Source: Stigmatella ashevillena (GTDB lineage Bacteria; Myxococcota; Myxococcia; Myxococcales; Myxococcaceae). From it: a stretch of DNA of 64,000 nucleotides. The notes beneath the pieces are model-generated. The model made no database searches, was not told the DNA's origin, and saw nothing but the letters and a program-made list of their open reading frames with translations. The position numbers were made by a program, and so were the translations under genes. Below, piece by piece: positions 39,330 through 48,136 of this stretch (positions within the stretch are counted from its first letter, which is position 1; each line of letters opens with the position of its first letter). The stretch lies in the NCBI RefSeq assembly GCF_028368975.1, contig NZ_JAQNDM010000002.1, positions 5,450,425 through 5,514,424 of the forward strand, in the 5' to 3' direction.

Positions 39330-40610
39330 ATGACCACCGCCATCTCCGGTAACCGCCCCCTGATTCCCACGGCCGTCACGGCTCCTTCGGAAGCCCTGGC
39401 CCAGAAGATCGCCCTGCCCGTCGAGAACGTTCAGAAGCGGCTGGTGACGAACCTGCAAGACACCGCGTCGTTCGCCCCGGCGGCCAAGGTGGCCGCGGGC
39501 CTGCCCTCGCTGCTGGGTGGCGCCGCCGGCGCCGTGGGCCAGGCGGCCCTGGGCGCACAGTCCGTGGCGGGCGGACTCCTGGGAGGGGCGACCGGTGCCC
39601 TGGCCACCGCCCAGGCGGGCCTCCAGCATGCGGCGGGTCTGGCCTCGGGCCTTGCGGCTCAGTTCGCCGGGCTGCAGGGCGCGGCTGCGGGCGCCCTCTC
39701 GGGGGCGGCCCAGATGCCCCTGAACATCGCCCAGCAGGTCGCTGGCGCCATCAATGGAGGCTCCAATGGCGGCTTGAATGGCGGCTCGGGCATGCGGCAG
39801 CTCGATGTGCTCCAAGGCATGGCCCATTCCCAGGGCGCCCTGTCCCCGGCCAACGTCGAGGCGGGAGCGTACAGCGCGGCCGAACTGGGACAGCAGTACG
39901 CCGACCCAAGCCAGTACGGCGCGTACGCCGATCCGGGCCTGGAGGGAGCCTACGCCGACCCGGGCCTGGAGGGGGCCTACGCCGACCCCGCGGCCGGCGA
40001 TCTGAGCCAGTTCTTCGGCGCGGCCGAGCTGGCGGGCGGTGTGGCCGATCTGGCGGGTGGGGTGGCCGACCTGGCCGACCTGCGCAAGCCTTCTGCTCCG
40101 CAGTCCCCGTCCACCTCCAAGCCCTCCGGTCCGGAGTCGAAGCCGTCCGCCCCGGACGCCAAGCCTTCCTCGCCGGACGTGAAGCCCTCCTCCTTCGCGA
40201 ACAAGGCCGATGACCTCGCCAAGGGCGCGCTGAAGACGGGCGGCAAGGCCCTCGGCCGGTTCGTCCCGGGCGCCAACGTCGCCATCGCGGGCCTGGACAT
40301 CGCCACCGCCGTCAAGACGTTCAAGGACCCCAACGCGAGCGTGGGCGACAAGGTCACCTCGGGCATCGTCGCCGGTGGCTCGGCGCTGGCCGCGACCAAC
40401 ATCCCCATCGTCTCCCAGGTGGGCGGCGCCATCTCGACGGGCGTCTCCATCGGCAGCGAGGTGGTGAAGAACTTCGGTGGTGAGATCAAGGACACCGCCA
40501 AGAAGGTGGGCGAGGGCATCAAGGACACCGCCGAGAAGGTGGGCGAGGGCATCAAGGACACCGCCAAGAAGGTGGGCGAGGGCGTCAAGGACTTCTTCAA
40601 GGGCTGGTAG
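39330..40610 (+). CDS. Ala/Gly-rich repeat protein, sigma-54 controlled
   Basis: A 426-residue low-complexity protein without a signal peptide. The first 150 residues are Ala/Gly/Leu-rich (GLPSLLGGAAGAVGQAALGA). Then come short repeats: GAYADPGLE three times near residues 195-210, AGGVADLAGGVADLADL, KPSAPDAKPSSPDVKPSS, and four C-terminal copies of an 11-residue IKDTAKKVGEG element with a final VKDFFKGW. A hydrophobic part (ANVAIAGLDIATAV, GIVAGGSALAATNIPIVSQV) lies before the last repeats. The overall look is of a structural or secreted fibre/pore-like polypeptide, but no family is recognised. It has a very good sigma-54 promoter and is followed after 39 bases by a trigger-factor-like chaperone gene. 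Confidence 0.7.
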   Translation: MTTAISGNRPLIPTAVTAPSEALAQKIALPVENVQKRLVTNLQDTASFAPAAKVAAGLPSLLGGAAGAVGQAALGAQSVAGGLLGGATGALATAQAGLQHAAGLASGLAAQFAGLQGAAAGALSGAAQMPLNIAQQVAGAINGGSNGGLNGGSGMRQLDVLQGMAHSQGALSPANVEAGAYSAAELGQQYADPSQYGAYADPGLEGAYADPGLEGAYADPAAGDLSQFFGAAELAGGVADLAGGVADLADLRKPSAPQSPSTSKPSGPESKPSAPDAKPSSPDVKPSSFANKADDLAKGALKTGGKALGRFVPGANVAIAGLDIATAVKTFKDPNASVGDKVTSGIVAGGSALAATNIPIVSQVGGAISTGVSIGSEVVKNFGGEIKDTAKKVGEGIKDTAEKVGEGIKDTAKKVGEGVKDFFKGW

Positions 40611-40649
40611 TTCCTCCTCCTTCCTCCTCGTGTCTCCCAGGGTGACCCC

Positions 40650-41687
40650 ATGAACTCCATCGCGATTCCGCAGCTGTCGTCTCCGCTCCCGCAGGATGAT
40701 CAATCGGTGCTGAGCGTGCTTCCCCGGGTGGAGGCCCCGTCGCTGGAGAACCTGTCCGTCACCCTCACGCCGCCGGAGGCGTTCACCCCGGCGCAGGTCC
40801 AGGCGCGCTTCCTGGAGCTGGCGCGTGCCCTGGCCACCGAGCGCTGCCGCTACCCGAGCGAGAAGGTGGCGTGGGGCGACGAGGTGCTGTTCGACATCGT
40901 CGGCTACAGCCGGGGCCAGCTCATCCCCTTCAGCGTGCGCACCGGCGAGTGGGTGCGGCTGGAGGCCGAGCCCCTGCTGCCCGGGCTCTACGAGGCGCTG
41001 GTGGGCCGCTCGCCCCGGGAGAAGGTGGCCGTGGACATCACCCTGCCCGCCCACTACCCCGTCGAGTCCCTGCGGGGGGCCCCCGCGCGCTTCGTCCTGC
41101 AGCTGTGGGGGGCGCGCGAGGTGACGTATCCCAAGCTGGACTCCCCCGCCTTCCTGAAGGCCTTTGGCGCCGCCACCCTGGCGGAGGCCATGAAGAAGGT
41201 CGTGCGCCAGATGGAGGCCGAGGCCTCGCAGCTGCTGCTGAGCCAGGTGCAGCGGCAGGTGCTGGCCACGGTGGCGGCGCGCACGCGGGTGCAGGTGCCC
41301 TCGCACCTCGTGGATGAGGAGATCCACCGCCGCTGGAGCGCCAGCGAGGGCCAGGCGCTCACCCAGCTGGGCTTTGACGACGCGCACCGGGACGCGTCCC
41401 TCCGGGGCTGGCTGGAGGATGCGCAGACGCGGGCCGAGGTGGAGCTGCGGCTGCGCATCGGCCTGGCGCTGGGGGCCATCTGCAAGCGGGACAAGCTGTC
41501 CCCCACCGCGCAGCGGGTGCAGAAGCTCATCCAGGACGAGGCCACCGCCGCCGGACTGCCGCTGCACCAGGTGATGGCCGCCCTGAAGGCCGAGCCCCAG
41601 AACCTGGCCCGGATTGATCAGATGGCCTGGCACCTCACGGCCGTGGACCACGTCATGAGCCGTGCCAAGATCCAGGTGGCGGCCTGA
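40650..41687 (+). CDS. Trigger-factor-like chaperone
   Basis: A 345-residue protein laid out like trigger factor without the ribosome-docking tip. Residues 75-150 form an FKBP-like peptidyl-prolyl isomerase domain (DEVLFDIVGYSRGQLIPFSV, LLPGLYEALVGRSPREKVAV, ITLPAHYPVESLRGAPARFV). The C-terminal arm region follows: LDSPAFLKAFGAATLAEAMK, QRQVLATVAARTRVQVPSHL and VDEEIHRRW, equivalent to the VP-x-x-LV-x-x-E element of Tig. No GFRxGKxP ribosome-binding signature is found. It is co-transcribed with the repeat protein at 39330-40610, so it is probably a private chaperone for that protein. ATG 40650 is used. Confidence 0.75.
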   Translation: MNSIAIPQLSSPLPQDDQSVLSVLPRVEAPSLENLSVTLTPPEAFTPAQVQARFLELARALATERCRYPSEKVAWGDEVLFDIVGYSRGQLIPFSVRTGEWVRLEAEPLLPGLYEALVGRSPREKVAVDITLPAHYPVESLRGAPARFVLQLWGAREVTYPKLDSPAFLKAFGAATLAEAMKKVVRQMEAEASQLLLSQVQRQVLATVAARTRVQVPSHLVDEEIHRRWSASEGQALTQLGFDDAHRDASLRGWLEDAQTRAEVELRLRIGLALGAICKRDKLSPTAQRVQKLIQDEATAAGLPLHQVMAALKAEPQNLARIDQMAWHLTAVDHVMSRAKIQVAA

Positions 41688-41755
41688 CGAACGCGACAGG
41701 AACGGCCGCCGATGCCATGCGGTGACGGGGGCGAGGACGAGCCCCCCGGGGTCCG

Positions 41756-44700
41756 CTACGGTGAGATCGTCACGGAGTCGAGGTTGACGTGGCCCGAGTC
41801 TCCCGAGCTGTAGACGTAGGCGAGGGTATGGGTGCCCACGTTCAACGGGATTCGCGCGGTGTAGGTCGACCAGCTGTTCCAGTCCGCCGTCGCGGGCAGG
41901 GTGATCTGGGTGCGCACGCCATTCACCACCAGGGAGAGCGTCCTGTCCGAGCCGTTGCCGTTGCTGTACTTCAGGGTCGCGGAGTAGGTGCCCGCCGTGC
42001 TGGCCTGCAAGCTGAACGTGGTGGCCGCTCCAGAGTTCCAGTACCCGGCGACGAACCCGCGTCCGGAGTAGCCCGGGTGGTCATTCAGGGAGATCGCCCC
42101 CGAGGACAGCGCCGCATCCTCCGCCTCGAGCACGAGCATCGGAGGAGGAGGCGGTGAGATCGTCACGGAGTCGAGGTTGACGTGGCCCGAGTCTCCCGAG
42201 CTGTAGACGTAGGCGAGGGTATGGGTGCCCACGTTCAACGGGATTCGCGCGGTGTAGGTCGACCAGCTGTTCCAATCCGCCGTCGCAGGCAAGGTGATCT
42301 GGGTGCGCACGCCATTCACCACCAGGGAGAGCGTCCTGTCCGAGCCGTTGCCGTTGCTGTACTTCAGGGTCGCGGAGTAGGTGCCCGCCGTGCTGGCCTG
42401 CAAGCTGAACGTGGTGGCCGCTCCGGAGTTCCAGTACCCGGCGACGAACCCGCGTCCGGAGTAGCCCGGGTGGTCGTTCTGGGAGATCGCTCCCGAGGAC
42501 AGCGCCGCGTCCTCCGCCTCAAGCACCCGCGTCAGGGGGGGAGTGGGGGGAGTGCTCGGGGTGCCGTCGACCACGACCGTCCGCGCCACCCCAGCCGCGA
42601 CGCGCACCGCGGTGTACGGACCGTAGACATCGACACCCGTCGTCCACCCCTCGCCCGAGGCAGCCTTGAGCGCCGCGAGATCGCCGTAGCGGGTGGGGGC
42701 GGCCCCATTGATCCGCGCTGCCGTGCCCATCGTGGCGTTGACCTTCACGAGGTAGTGGGTGAGCGCCGGGCTGAAGCTGCCGGTCTTCGCCTGGGTCTCC
42801 ACGGTGACGGAGGTGCTCGTGCGCTGCGCGGTGATGCGCTGCTTGAAGAAGACCCCGTTCTCATAGGCCCGGGTCAGGCCGTCGTCGTCGTAGAGGGTGA
42901 ACTCGCTCTGGGTCGTGGTGGGGAAGACATCAAGGTCGATCTGCTTGACGGGCTTCTCGCTCACGTACTGCAACACCTCCTGGGTCGGGAGGATGGCGCC
43001 TGCCTTGACGAACAGCGGGATGTCCTGCCAGGTGGACGCGTTGACCGGGTAACTGAATGTGAGGGGACCCGTGTAAACGGAGCCACGGGTGTAATCGATC
43101 CAGGTGCCCGCGGGCAGGTACACCTGCTTGCTGGCTGCCCCCTGCTCGACGACGGGAGCCACGAGCAGCCACTCGCCGAACATCCACTCGCTGGTGAGGT
43201 TCGCGGCGTTCGGGTCGGTGGGATAGTCGTAGAACAGAGGCCGCACCAGACCGATGCCCGTCTCGTAGTTGATCCGCTCATGGGCATACAGGTAGGGCAT
43301 CAACCGGCTGCGCAGCTCGAGCGCCCCCTTGGCCGCGCTCTCGGCGGTGGCCCCGTAGACCCACGGTTGGCGCTGCTTGCCATCGACGCCATGGGCCCGA
43401 TAGATGGGCACGAACGCGCCGAACTGCATCCAACGCGCGTAGTTCTCCGAGGACGGATCCCCGAAGAAGCCGCCGATGTCCATGCCCCATTTGCTCTCGC
43501 CGATGTTGATGCTGGTGAGCATGCGGGTGCGCTGCTCGGCCATCGTGCCGAACCCCGATTCGATGTCGCCGGACCACATGCCGTAGCCGTAGCGCTGGGC
43601 GCCGAGGTAGAAGTTGCGGCTGAGCGAGAACACCCGCCGGTCCGAGACCGCCCGCTGCCCGTCATACAGCGACCGCTGCATGTTGAAGTGCTGGAGGCTG
43701 TTAAACAGCGTCCCGTTCGCCTCGTCGGCCTCGTCGTTCCACCAGCCCGCGATGCCCGAGTCGAACAGTGTCCGGGAGTGCTGCCAATACCAGTCACGGC
43801 ACGTCTGCTTGGAGAAGTCGACGTCGTTGGCGGGCCGACCCGAGAAGTACTCGGTGTAATCGGCCTGGCCCGGGTAGAAGCAGCCGTTGGTGCGCGCCCA
43901 CTGTCCCTGCGCGGTGGTGCCGCCGCCCGCCTTCCCGACGATCACCCGGGGCTTCATGATGCCCATCAACATGACGCCCCGGGCCGCCATGTCCCGGGCG
44001 AACGTCCCGGACGCCCCGCTGGGGAACTTGTTCGGGTTCACGTTGCCGCTGGCGGAGGTCGAGTTCCACCGGAACTCGCCGTAGTCGTCCTCGCCCCAGG
44101 CCTTGAAGTCAAAGTCCAGGGTGAAGGCGTCCAGGGGGATCTTCCGATCCCGGTAGCCCTGGACGAGCGAGAAGACCTCCGTCTGCGTGGTGCCCCATTC
44201 GCTGTTGTTGAACCCCAGGGCCCACTTGGGTGACAGGGCAGGCTTGCCGGAGATCTCCGCGACGCCCGCCATCACCTGCCGGGGCGGACCGGCCAGGACG
44301 TAGTATGCGACGTTGCGCGTCGACACGCCACTGAACTCCAAGGTGGTGTCGGTGATGGCGAAGTCTCCATCGATGGAGTCCACCAGCAACCCATACCGGT
44401 GGGTGAAGGCGAGCGGAGCCCCACCATCGCCTTGCATGTTGGCGTTGACCCGGCCGCCGTCGTTGCGCTGCATGCCCTCGGCGATGTTCTGCTTGGGGTC
44501 CTTCTCGGCCCAGGCCACCGGGTTGCCGGTGATGCCATAGAACGCCTGCCCGGACGCGTGGTTGAACTTCACGCCGTCCGCGTACACGCCCTCAGCGACC
44601 TGCTCGCTCAGCACCAACGCTCCCGTGGAATCGAAGACGGAGAGGCGGGCGGGATTCCGGCTGATCTTCACGGTCAGCTGCGCCGTGGTGACCACGATGG

Positions 44701-45007
44701 GATTGGATGCCGTGTCGGCGGAGGTGATGTTGCCCGTGGCCCACGTCTTGGCGGGATCGATGACGGCGGTGGCGGGGTCGGCGACGCCATTGGGGCGGTA
44801 GTCCACCTTGACGATGTCCGGGCGCAGGACCTGGACCAGGAGCTTGTCAGCGCCGACGAGGAGGGTGAGGGTGTCACCCGAAAGGGAGGCACTGGTGACG
44901 GACCCGAGGGCGGCGTGAGCGGGCAGGGCCGACAGGCCGATTCCGGCCATGGAGGAGAGCAACGCGGTCGCGAGAAATCTCGCTCGGCGGCGGTGGGATG
45001 CGGACAT
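41756..45007 (-). CDS. Secreted GH31 glycosidase with two C-terminal CBMs
   Basis: A 1083-residue exported enzyme. MSASHRRRARFLATALLSSM starts a long signal peptide ending at PAHA. Then come the GH31 N-terminal beta-sandwich, the TIM barrel (ALGFNNSEWGTTQTEVFSLV, with the nucleophile Asp in GIAGWWNDEADE near residue 425 and GMWSGDIESGF beyond), the proximal beta domain, and a DUF5110-type region (FTLYDDDGLTRAYENGVFF). Two CBM35/CBM6-like modules follow, each LEAEDAALSSGAIS ... LDSVTISP, almost identical. GH31 members are alpha-glucosidases, alpha-xylosidases or transglucosidases; substrate is unknown. GGAGG lies seven bases before ATG 45007; the upstream in-frame start at 45142 would destroy the signal peptide. 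Confidence 0.88.
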   Translation of the reverse strand: MSASHRRRARFLATALLSSMAGIGLSALPAHAALGSVTSASLSGDTLTLLVGADKLLVQVLRPDIVKVDYRPNGVADPATAVIDPAKTWATGNITSADTASNPIVVTTAQLTVKISRNPARLSVFDSTGALVLSEQVAEGVYADGVKFNHASGQAFYGITGNPVAWAEKDPKQNIAEGMQRNDGGRVNANMQGDGGAPLAFTHRYGLLVDSIDGDFAITDTTLEFSGVSTRNVAYYVLAGPPRQVMAGVAEISGKPALSPKWALGFNNSEWGTTQTEVFSLVQGYRDRKIPLDAFTLDFDFKAWGEDDYGEFRWNSTSASGNVNPNKFPSGASGTFARDMAARGVMLMGIMKPRVIVGKAGGGTTAQGQWARTNGCFYPGQADYTEYFSGRPANDVDFSKQTCRDWYWQHSRTLFDSGIAGWWNDEADEANGTLFNSLQHFNMQRSLYDGQRAVSDRRVFSLSRNFYLGAQRYGYGMWSGDIESGFGTMAEQRTRMLTSINIGESKWGMDIGGFFGDPSSENYARWMQFGAFVPIYRAHGVDGKQRQPWVYGATAESAAKGALELRSRLMPYLYAHERINYETGIGLVRPLFYDYPTDPNAANLTSEWMFGEWLLVAPVVEQGAASKQVYLPAGTWIDYTRGSVYTGPLTFSYPVNASTWQDIPLFVKAGAILPTQEVLQYVSEKPVKQIDLDVFPTTTQSEFTLYDDDGLTRAYENGVFFKQRITAQRTSTSVTVETQAKTGSFSPALTHYLVKVNATMGTAARINGAAPTRYGDLAALKAASGEGWTTGVDVYGPYTAVRVAAGVARTVVVDGTPSTPPTPPLTRVLEAEDAALSSGAISQNDHPGYSGRGFVAGYWNSGAATTFSLQASTAGTYSATLKYSNGNGSDRTLSLVVNGVRTQITLPATADWNSWSTYTARIPLNVGTHTLAYVYSSGDSGHVNLDSVTISPPPPPMLVLEAEDAALSSGAISLNDHPGYSGRGFVAGYWNSGAATTFSLQASTAGTYSATLKYSNGNGSDRTLSLVVNGVRTQITLPATADWNSWSTYTARIPLNVGTHTLAYVYSSGDSGHVNLDSVTISP
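41761..42540. repeat. Two tandem 393-bp copies encoding CBM modules
   Basis: The segment beginning GTGAGATCGTCACGG at 41761 starts again at 42154, a period of 393 bases (131 codons). The copies differ at only a handful of bases over about 370 and give essentially the same protein (SLNDHPG against SQNDHPG). Such near-identity points to recent duplication or ongoing gene conversion within the GH31 gene. Confidence 0.9.
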
Positions 45008-45293
45008 GGAACAACCTCCCGGGATGGGAATGGGATGCGCGCGGCGCGAAGACAGATCGGCGGAGCCCGGCATCGGAGCGGAAAGAAGCTGCGGACAAGC
45101 TGCCAGAGGCAGGCCCCCTGAACTGGGGGTCTCTGGAACCATGACACCGGGAAAACATGCCTACAAGAAAAAGCAGCTTAAACGGCTTTAAAGGACCCCA
45201 GCCCGGCGGATGACGCACCGCGCGGGCCCGGGGTCACCGGCAGAGCAAAAAGCAGCGCGGGGGGCCACGGGGAGCAACCCGAGGAGCCAACGG

Positions 45294-45860
45294 CTACAGG
45301 GGCGCTGGCTTCGGGGGCTCATGGGCCTGCGTGTTTGGGCCTGCCTCCGGTGTGCTTTCCCTCCCTGATGGGCATTGGGTCCGGATGCGGAGGGGGGCCA
45401 GTGGGGCTCCATTGAGATCACGAAATGCGAGGTCCACGTCGATGCATGTGGGGCTGGGCTCCCTTAGGAAACCCTTCGTGAAAAGCGGGATGCGAACATC
45501 CTTGCCATACCAATAGCCGGGCTTCAGGAGCAGAAGATCCTCTTGGCTTGGAGGTTTGGCATACACGTCCATGAGCACGAACGGGAGCGGTTGCCCTGTT
45601 TCACAAGCCGAGACGGACTCTGTCGTGAGATAGGCGGTCTCGATGAGGCGCTTGTCCAGGAGAAGGCCTTGGTTCGTGGCGGAGAGCAAAAGACGTCCCG
45701 AGAGCGTCTCGCCATCGCAGTGGATGTCTTGAAAGAGGGCTTCGGCGAGCCCTCGCCGCGTCGGCGAAGAATGAGCCTCAGTCCGGGCGAATGGCTCCCT
45801 CGCGCATGCGAGAAGCAGGAGAGGCGCGCCAAGCGCGAACAGAAAGACGTTTACTCGCAT
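45294..45860 (-). CDS. Hypothetical lipoprotein
   Basis: A 188-residue lipoprotein with signal MRVNVFLFALGAPLLLLAC (lipobox LLLAC). The mature part contains CDGETLSGRLLLSATNQGLL, ETGQPLPFVLMDVYAKPPSQ, and a basic loop WYGKDVRIPLFTKGF, then a Pro-rich tail. No family is recognised. The ATG at 45860 has no clear ribosome site. The gene lies upstream of the GH31 gene on the same strand but 286 bases away, so co-transcription is uncertain. Confidence 0.6.
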   Translation of the reverse strand: MRVNVFLFALGAPLLLLACAREPFARTEAHSSPTRRGLAEALFQDIHCDGETLSGRLLLSATNQGLLLDKRLIETAYLTTESVSACETGQPLPFVLMDVYAKPPSQEDLLLLKPGYWYGKDVRIPLFTKGFLREPSPTCIDVDLAFRDLNGAPLAPLRIRTQCPSGRESTPEAGPNTQAHEPPKPAPL

Positions 45861-46295
45861 GGCAGCAGTCCATTGTCAGCGGGAACCCCCAGCCCTTGTC
45901 CGTGATGCCATCCACAAGGAAGTAGGGGCATTCCAGTCAAGGCCAGTGCCGCGAATGCGTTGCGTGTGAATGAAGGCACCGTACGAGCCCATGTCTTGGA
46001 GACTTTGCCTGCGAAAACAACCGCGGCTGCTGGGTCCCTCGTCTCGAGGCAGAGGATTATTCAGGATGGGATCCGATGGCAATTTGCGTGGCTGCCCTCG
46101 GTGTCCGTGACGCGGCATCTCTTTCGCACTCATGAAGCAGTTGGACCTCCTCCAGGGGCGGCCAGGGGACGGGAGGCGGAATCCCCTCGCCCGAGAAGGC
46201 GGCCTATGCCGGTAAGGACAACAGCCGCATTACAGCCCACAGCACTCGAGAGGCGGGTCGGTCCGTCCGGATGACGATCATCGCCTACGGCAGCG
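45861..46295. other. Intergenic region without recognisable gene
   Basis: About 435 bases separate two minus-strand genes. Short open frames on both strands (for example 45876-46133 minus and 45960-46274 plus) show no signal, domain or ribosome site. No hairpin with a T-run or clear promoter was seen; it may hold decayed sequence. Confidence 0.4.
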
Positions 46296-47324
46296 CTACA
46301 GGAACTCGTCCCCTCCCCCCGTCTCCGGCGCCTGCGCGGAGAGGAGAACATCCCCGGGCCGCTGCTCCACGCGGAGGCCCAGGCCCATGGCCGACAGCTC
46401 CTCGAGCGCGGCGAGGGCCTCCATGACGGGCTGGACATCGGCGACCCGGGCAGGCACGGCGATGCGCTCAAGACGCGAGCCCGCCCGTTCCAGCAGCGCG
46501 TGCGGAGGGAGTGCCTCGATGTATCGGCCATACAGATAGGCAGGCGCGATCAGCTGGGCGACCTCAGGGGGCGAGACGGTCGCGACACTCGCATCGAAGC
46601 GCGCCCTCACCTCCTCCACCGAGGTGTCCTGGCGCCACAGGCCGAGCAGGGAGCGCAGAAAGTCCATCCACGGTTGCGACCGGGACGAGCCCATCTGGGC
46701 CGAGGCGACCTCCAGCGCCCGCTCGGCGCGTGCGGGATCGGGCTCGACGAAGAACAGCGGCAGCACCTCCTCAAGGCTTGGAGTGTAGAGGGGCTCGGCG
46801 AGTCGCTCCGGCGCACCCGTGAACGAGCGCAGCGTCTCGGGTTTGAGCGGCTCACCCGCCAGCCAGCGGCACCACAGCGCCTCGAGCGAGCCCGCGGCGA
46901 GCGACGCGCGGCGCAGCAGATGGGCTCGTGCCTGCTCCACGCCCCCGAACAACAGGACGGTCACCAGCTCCTCGGCGGGAGGCCCCTCGGGGAATTCGAG
47001 CGCATCCGCCCCCGTCCAGCGCGCGTACCGCTTGCGCTTCAGGTCGCGCTGGACCTCGCGCGCCACCTCGCTCCACGCGGACCAGGGCACACCGAGCGCC
47101 GCGTAGTCCTTCCGGAGGCCCTCATCCGCGGGGGCCGAGACCTCGTTGGGGCGCTTCTTGAACTCGGCCCGCACTCGCTTGAGCTCCTTCGCGAGCGCGG
47201 GCAGTTCCTCCGCCGGACAGCCGCCGGTCAGGAGCCGGAGGTGAGAGATGGGAACGCCGTGCAACTTGAGCAGCCAGGATTTGAACGCCGACCAGGCGGG
47301 TACGGGGAGGTGTCGGAATTCCAC
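46296..47324 (-). CDS. Hypothetical protein
   Basis: A 342-residue soluble, mostly helical protein starting at GTG (MEFRHLPVPAWSAFKSWLLK when read as Met) with AGGA seven bases upstream. The N-terminus includes LKLHGVPISHLRLLTGGCP; a central helical part has AEELVTVLLFGGVEQARAHL and PSLEEVLPLFFVEPDPARAE. It ends in an acidic tail GGGDEFL. No family is recognised; a myxobacteria-restricted family is my guess. Its neighbours do not suggest a role. Confidence 0.6.
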   Translation of the reverse strand: MEFRHLPVPAWSAFKSWLLKLHGVPISHLRLLTGGCPAEELPALAKELKRVRAEFKKRPNEVSAPADEGLRKDYAALGVPWSAWSEVAREVQRDLKRKRYARWTGADALEFPEGPPAEELVTVLLFGGVEQARAHLLRRASLAAGSLEALWCRWLAGEPLKPETLRSFTGAPERLAEPLYTPSLEEVLPLFFVEPDPARAERALEVASAQMGSSRSQPWMDFLRSLLGLWRQDTSVEEVRARFDASVATVSPPEVAQLIAPAYLYGRYIEALPPHALLERAGSRLERIAVPARVADVQPVMEALAALEELSAMGLGLRVEQRPGDVLLSAQAPETGGGDEFL

Positions 47325-47462
47325 GCTCTGTCCTCGCTCAGGCGCCAGGCCCGCTCCCCCGCGAGGGGTCGTCGGGCCATGGGGCCTGCTCCGTCATGAG
47401 AGGCCCAAGCCCCCTGCCTGCCCCCTGAGGGTGTGGCGCCTGCCTGCGGGTTGCCGTTACCG

Positions 47463-48056
47463 CTAGCAGGGGTTCTGGCAGATCTGGCTTCCGCCGATAT
47501 ACAGGTCCCAACCCACCAGATTGTAGGCACAGTCAATCGGGATGGAATAGCCGCTCACGTTGAAGCGCGTGCCGCCAATCCACCCGCACCAACTGGGGCA
47601 ACTCATGAGCGTGTTCTCCTGAGGGGAAAAGTTACGCGAGTTGCCGGAGCACCCGACGTGGGCCACCAGCGGAGAATGGCAAGACACCGTATGCGGAAAT
47701 GAACTGGCATTGAACACCCGGAAGTCCTGGCTGCCGGGGCAGGCCATCCGAGAGACGTCGGTCGTGCCGATAGCGTCGATACGGTAGGCCCCCTCCTCGA
47801 GCACCAGGGTGATGTTCTTCCCGATGTCGGCACCAGCGAAGGTGACCTCGACCGCCAGGATGGAGCCATCCGTGTTCGCCGCGACGTTCTTCACGCGGTA
47901 GAACTCGGACACGCCAGCGTCCGCCTGCGCGGACTGAAGCGCATTGCGCTCCTGCTCCAGGCGCAACTGGATGCCCTGCTCCACCGTCCCATAGCGACTG
48001 GCAATGCCCTCGTTCACGTTGAATATTGAACCACAACAGAATAGTTTCTCATCCAA
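47463..48056 (-). CDS. Cys-rich secreted-type protein, 5' end doubtful
   Basis: A 197-codon frame from TTG 48056. The first dozen codons (DEKLFCCGSIF) look unrelated to the rest and lie in an AT-rich patch. From GTG 48017 (VNEGIASRYGTVEQGIQLRL) the protein is coherent: a helix QERNALQSAQADAGVSEFYR, two beta segments (GSILAVEVTFAG, NITLVLEEGAYRIDAIG) and a C-terminal Cys-rich part (SRMACPGSQDFRVF, VSCHSPLVAHVGCSG, SCPSWCGWIGG, IPIDCAYNLVGW, SQICQNPC). Such a disulfide-rich C-terminus is expected in an exported protein, yet there is no signal peptide, so the 5' end may have been lost. No family is recognised. Confidence 0.5.
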   Translation of the reverse strand: MDEKLFCCGSIFNVNEGIASRYGTVEQGIQLRLEQERNALQSAQADAGVSEFYRVKNVAANTDGSILAVEVTFAGADIGKNITLVLEEGAYRIDAIGTTDVSRMACPGSQDFRVFNASSFPHTVSCHSPLVAHVGCSGNSRNFSPQENTLMSCPSWCGWIGGTRFNVSGYSIPIDCAYNLVGWDLYIGGSQICQNPC

Positions 48057-48136
48057 CTATCCGTATGACCTAATGCGCAGAGGGCCCGCGCCGGTCACCC
48101 GGAACGGCCCCTGCCAAGCCGCGAGAGCGTGCGTGC

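Noticed and set aside
45090-45105. TGGCAGCTTGTCCGCA on the minus strand upstream of the GH31 gene, with GG-N10-GC spacing
   Set aside because: The -12 half reads CCGCA instead of TTGCA and no enhancer-like repeat lies upstream; chance occurrence in GC-rich DNA is likely.
45876-46274. Small frames on both strands in the 45.9-46.3 kb gap
   Set aside because: No ribosome site, signal or recognisable domain; composition not that of a myxobacterial gene.
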